In this document: piece after piece, positions 7,091 through 9,131 of the stretch
Layout: each line of letters starts with the position of its first letter
How positions within the stretch are numbered: the stretch's first letter is position 1
NCBI GenBank assembly: GCA_023439425.1
Contig: JAEXNZ010000094.1
Span: 1 to 9,131, forward strand
Length of the DNA stretch: 9,131 nucleotides
Source of the DNA: Pseudomonadota bacterium
GTDB lineage: Bacteria > Pseudomonadota > Gammaproteobacteria > Xanthomonadales > Xanthomonadaceae
Direction of reading: 5' to 3'
Made by a program: the position numbers and the translations under genes
The notes under the pieces: model-generated
What the model was told of the DNA's origin: nothing
The model's input: only the letters and a program-made list of their open reading frames with translations
The model's database searches: none

Positions 7091-8113
7091 CTACAGCAGG
7101 ATGGGACTGGCCGGAACCGGTGCCACCGGCACGTCGCGCTCGTCCAGCAGCTGTCGCAGATCCATCTCGATGGACACGCAGATCTGCGAGATGGGGATGT
7201 CGTTGGCCCCGCCCTCGAAGGGGTTGGCACTGCTTTCACCCACCTGGTCCAGCGACGCGTACATCCACGACACCAGCACGCTCAGCGGCACCGCCAACCA
7301 CACCATGTGGCCCGCCATGACACCGCCGACCACATCGTCGAGCGGGGCGAACAGATCGATCATGCCCAATGGCAGCAGCACACACAGGATGCGCACGAAG
7401 ATGACATTGATGATCGCGTACTGCCGTGGGTAGGGATAGTTCTTCAGGCGCTCGCTGCGCGCCTGCTGGTCGTGCAGGTCGCGCAGCACACGCTGCAGCT
7501 CGGCAAAGGCACCGGCGCTGATCTGACCGGCGTCCAGCATCTGTTTCAGATCCGCACTCTGCAGATTCAGCACTTCGGTGGCGCGACTACCTGCACCAAG
7601 AATGCGCGCACGCTCCGGCCCGGCAACGTATTTATTCAACTCCATGTCGAGCGCGCGTGCCTTCTCGGGCACTTCGTAGTGTTTGCGGTACTCGACGTTC
7701 GGTGCGGCCTGGGTGGTCTCCCACGCCTTGCTGTCACGCATCTGGTAGCGCAGCACGGTCAACCAGGCCACGTGCCGGTAGGCGAGCCTCCGGGTGAGTT
7801 CGGCGCTTCCGACGTGGTCGCGGGTCATCGCGCCCCAGACCCGGCTGGCCGACGTGATCGATGCCCACACCTGCTGCGCTTCCCACAGGCGGTTGTATGT
7901 CTGGGTGTTCTTGAACCCCACGATCAACGCCACCGTGGTACCCAGCATGAAGATCACATTCCAGGGCACCGCCAGCCAATGCCATCCGACCAGCTGATAC
8001 AGCGCGACCAGCGCGAGATCGAGCAGAATCAGCGCGTACAACGGGCGGCGGGTCCAGCGCAGGAATTCGAAAAACGTGTATGAGCGTCCGGCGTGCATGG
8101 CCAGGGTCTCCAT
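7091..8113 (-). CDS. Bestrophin-family (UPF0187) membrane channel protein
   Basis: About 340 residues. The family is recognised by VGFKNTQTYNRLWEAQQVW (about 65-83, equivalent to the GFR-N-xAY-R-W-E motif), NYPYPRQYAIINVIF (about 225-239, the Pro-rich segment before TM3) and SSANPFEGGANDIPI (about 294-308), followed by a helix SQICVSIEMDLRQLL. Hydrophobic segments lie near 24-43, 45-65, 233-257 and 261-284, with a long charged cytoplasmic helical region between the pairs. Family knowledge: bestrophins form pentameric ion channels; eukaryotic ones pass anions, the Klebsiella one is cation-selective, and bacterial roles are mostly unknown. Start: ATG 8113 shares a base with the stop of the Ohr gene (TGATG), implying coupled translation. 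TTG at 8116 is unlikely. ATG 8098 is a real alternative, having GGAG 9 bases upstream and giving about 334 residues. The stop is TAG. Ion selectivity cannot be told from sequence alone. Confidence 0.88.
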   Translation of the reverse strand: METLAMHAGRSYTFFEFLRWTRRPLYALILLDLALVALYQLVGWHWLAVPWNVIFMLGTTVALIVGFKNTQTYNRLWEAQQVWASITSASRVWGAMTRDHVGSAELTRRLAYRHVAWLTVLRYQMRDSKAWETTQAAPNVEYRKHYEVPEKARALDMELNKYVAGPERARILGAGSRATEVLNLQSADLKQMLDAGQISAGAFAELQRVLRDLHDQQARSERLKNYPYPRQYAIINVIFVRILCVLLPLGMIDLFAPLDDVVGGVMAGHMVWLAVPLSVLVSWMYASLDQVGESSANPFEGGANDIPISQICVSIEMDLRQLLDERDVPVAPVPASPILL

Positions 8114-8652
8114 CAAGGGGATGACGGCGCGGTGGTTGGGACCACCGACACCACATGGGTGATGCCGTTGCGGAACATCTTTGCGTAGGGACAGATGCGT
8201 TCGGTGTTGCGGACCAGCTCGGCCGCGACCGCCGCCTCCATGCCGGGCAGATAGGCCTCCACTTCCGCTGAAAGCAGGTACAGCCCATCAATGGGGTCGC
8301 GCGAGAAGGTCACACCGACATCGATGCAGGCATCCACCAGCATCAGGCCGGCACGCGCGGCCAGCAGCATCATGGCTCCGTGGAAGCAGGCGGCATAGCC
8401 GGCGGCCAGCAGCTGTTCGGGATTGCTGCCGCCACCAGGTCCACCCAGCGCCGGCGGCAGCCGCAGGTCCAGTGCCAGGGCACCATCGTCGGACACCACG
8501 ACTCCCGACGCCCGCCCATGACCGGCCGTGCCTCCGCTGACCCGCACGCGCCCGGTGTAAAGCGGACGCACCTCATCGCCGTGGTACTTGTCGAGCACCC
8601 CTGGCGAGGGTGGCTTCAACGGCGGGCCAGCGTCGTCAGGTACGTCAGGCAT
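8113..8652 (-). CDS. Ohr/OsmC-family peroxidase, Ohr-type, with N-terminal extension
   Basis: A 179-residue protein with the organic-hydroperoxide-resistance core. Thiol-peroxidase features are in place: Cys89 in NPEQLLAAGYAACFHGAM and Cys154 in RICPYAKMFRNGI as the peroxidatic and resolving cysteines, Arg47 (GHGRAS) and Glu79 (NPEQ) as the active-site Arg and Glu. YAACF and ICPYAK resemble Ohr more than OsmC. Family knowledge: Ohr reduces fatty-acid and organic hydroperoxides in the cytoplasm using lipoylated proteins. About 23 extra residues rich in Pro and Asp precede the YTGRVRV strand that normally lies near the N-terminus. ATG 8652 was chosen because it overlaps the upstream SDR stop by 8 bases (ATGCCTGA); upstream in-frame codons lie inside the SDR gene. 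A GTG at 8598 would remove most of the extension and cannot be excluded. No MarR-type OhrR regulator is visible in the window. Confidence 0.88.
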   Translation of the reverse strand: MPDVPDDAGPPLKPPSPGVLDKYHGDEVRPLYTGRVRVSGGTAGHGRASGVVVSDDGALALDLRLPPALGGPGGGSNPEQLLAAGYAACFHGAMMLLAARAGLMLVDACIDVGVTFSRDPIDGLYLLSAEVEAYLPGMEAAVAAELVRNTERICPYAKMFRNGITHVVSVVPTTAPSSP

Positions 8653-9131
8653 GGCGGGCGAAATCCGAGCCCTGCAGCCAGCCATCGAAGTTCTGCGCGC
8701 CCAGCCACGCCTCACCCACCGGCACCAGCGTGTCGTCCTGCAGCTGGGCACCAAAGTAAGGTGCCTCGGCGTCGCCGGTTACCCGGCGCGCATCCTGGGT
8801 GCGGTCCAGGAACCGCTGCGCAAGCTCGGCCATGGACGCCCGCTCCGGGCCGGCGATTTCAACCACGCCGTTGACGGCGGGCTGCACGCTGATGCGGGCC
8901 ACCGCATCGGCCACGTCCTCGGCCGCGATCGGTTGCACCAGCGCCGTGGGCAGATGCAGCGCATCACCCGCCGACTGGATGATGCCGGGCAGGAACTCGA
9001 AGAACTGGGTGGAGTGGATGATGGTGTAGGCGATGCCGGATTCGCGGATCAGGCGCTCCTGTGCGATCTTGCCGCGGAAGTAGCCACTTGCCGCCAGCTT
9101 GTCGGTGCCCACCACCGACAGCGCCACGTGG
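8645..9131 (-). CDS. NmrA-like / atypical SDR NAD(P)-binding protein, C-terminal part (5' end outside window)
   Basis: About 161 residues of the C-terminal part; the frame is open to the window edge, where a His codon precedes VALSVVGT, so the Rossmann nucleotide loop lies outside. The apparent first Met at 9127 is an internal GTG (Val), not a start. Visible landmarks are ALSVVGT, SGYFRGKIAQERL (a YxxxK pair), a STQFFEFLPGI segment, ALVQPIAAEDVADAVARI and GVVEIAGPER, ending DFARHA. The same order and words occur in the complete SDR gene at 6282-7070, so the two are paralogues, diverged well beyond a recent duplication. Atypical SDR/NmrA proteins bind NAD(P) and act as reductases or redox sensors; the substrate is unknown. 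It is the first gene of the group within this window, and its stop overlaps the Ohr start by 8 bases, implying translational coupling and co-expression. Confidence 0.88.
   Translation of the reverse strand, partial: HVALSVVGTDKLAASGYFRGKIAQERLIRESGIAYTIIHSTQFFEFLPGIIQSAGDALHLPTALVQPIAAEDVADAVARISVQPAVNGVVEIAGPERASMAELAQRFLDRTQDARRVTGDAEAPYFGAQLQDDTLVPVGEAWLGAQNFDGWLQGSDFARHA

Noticed and set aside
7082..8083. 333-residue plus-strand frame opposite the bestrophin gene
   Set aside because: His/Gln-rich with no recognisable fold; the opposite strand has clear bestrophin motifs and operon spacing.
8653..8754. Extension of the Ohr frame to 8754
   Set aside because: Runs inside the SDR coding region, and the added residues are Arg/Trp/Cys-rich, not Ohr-like; ATG 8652 with the 8-base overlap fits better.
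9125..9127. GTG near the right edge as start of the second SDR gene
   Set aside because: The frame continues through a conserved His to the window edge, and the homologous copy has about 90 more residues before this point.

Overview
The window is gene-dense, GC-rich and has no mobile-element, RNA-gene or CRISPR signature. Protein style (TonB receptor paired with a PepSY-flavodoxin reductase, a Tsr-like chemoreceptor, an Ohr-type peroxidase) and strong GC bias at third codon positions suggest a gammaproteobacterium of the Xanthomonadaceae, perhaps Stenotrophomonas or a relative. This assignment is inference from sequence style, not a database match.

Layout: (1) bases 1-3551, plus strand: the C-terminal part of a TonB-dependent outer-membrane receptor, followed after 3 bases by a 778-residue inner-membrane PepSY / flavodoxin / ferredoxin-NADP-reductase fusion. 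Together they look like an iron-siderophore import and reduction pair: the receptor brings the ferric chelate in and the reductase passes NADPH electrons through FAD, FMN and probably haem to the periplasm. (2) bases 3576-6143, minus strand, convergent with the reductase: a transmembrane methyl-accepting chemotaxis protein with a PAS-like segment between HAMP regions. A near-perfect sigma-28 (FliA) promoter lies just upstream and fixes its start codon. (3) bases 6282-9131, minus strand: a tight four-gene group transcribed in the order SDR/NmrA-like protein (partial, running off the window) - Ohr-type peroxidase - bestrophin-family channel - second SDR/NmrA-like protein. The first three genes overlap by 1-8 bases and the last is 20 bases downstream, so this is almost certainly one operon. 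The two SDR proteins are clear paralogues that bracket the other two genes.

The 138-base gap 6144-6281 is the only sizeable non-coding stretch. It holds the sigma-28 promoter, a Shine-Dalgarno site, two small GC-rich inverted repeats and a short direct repeat. I see no wholly new system. The items most worth a second look are the SDR-Ohr-bestrophin-SDR operon, the motility-type promoter and the domain order of the chemoreceptor.
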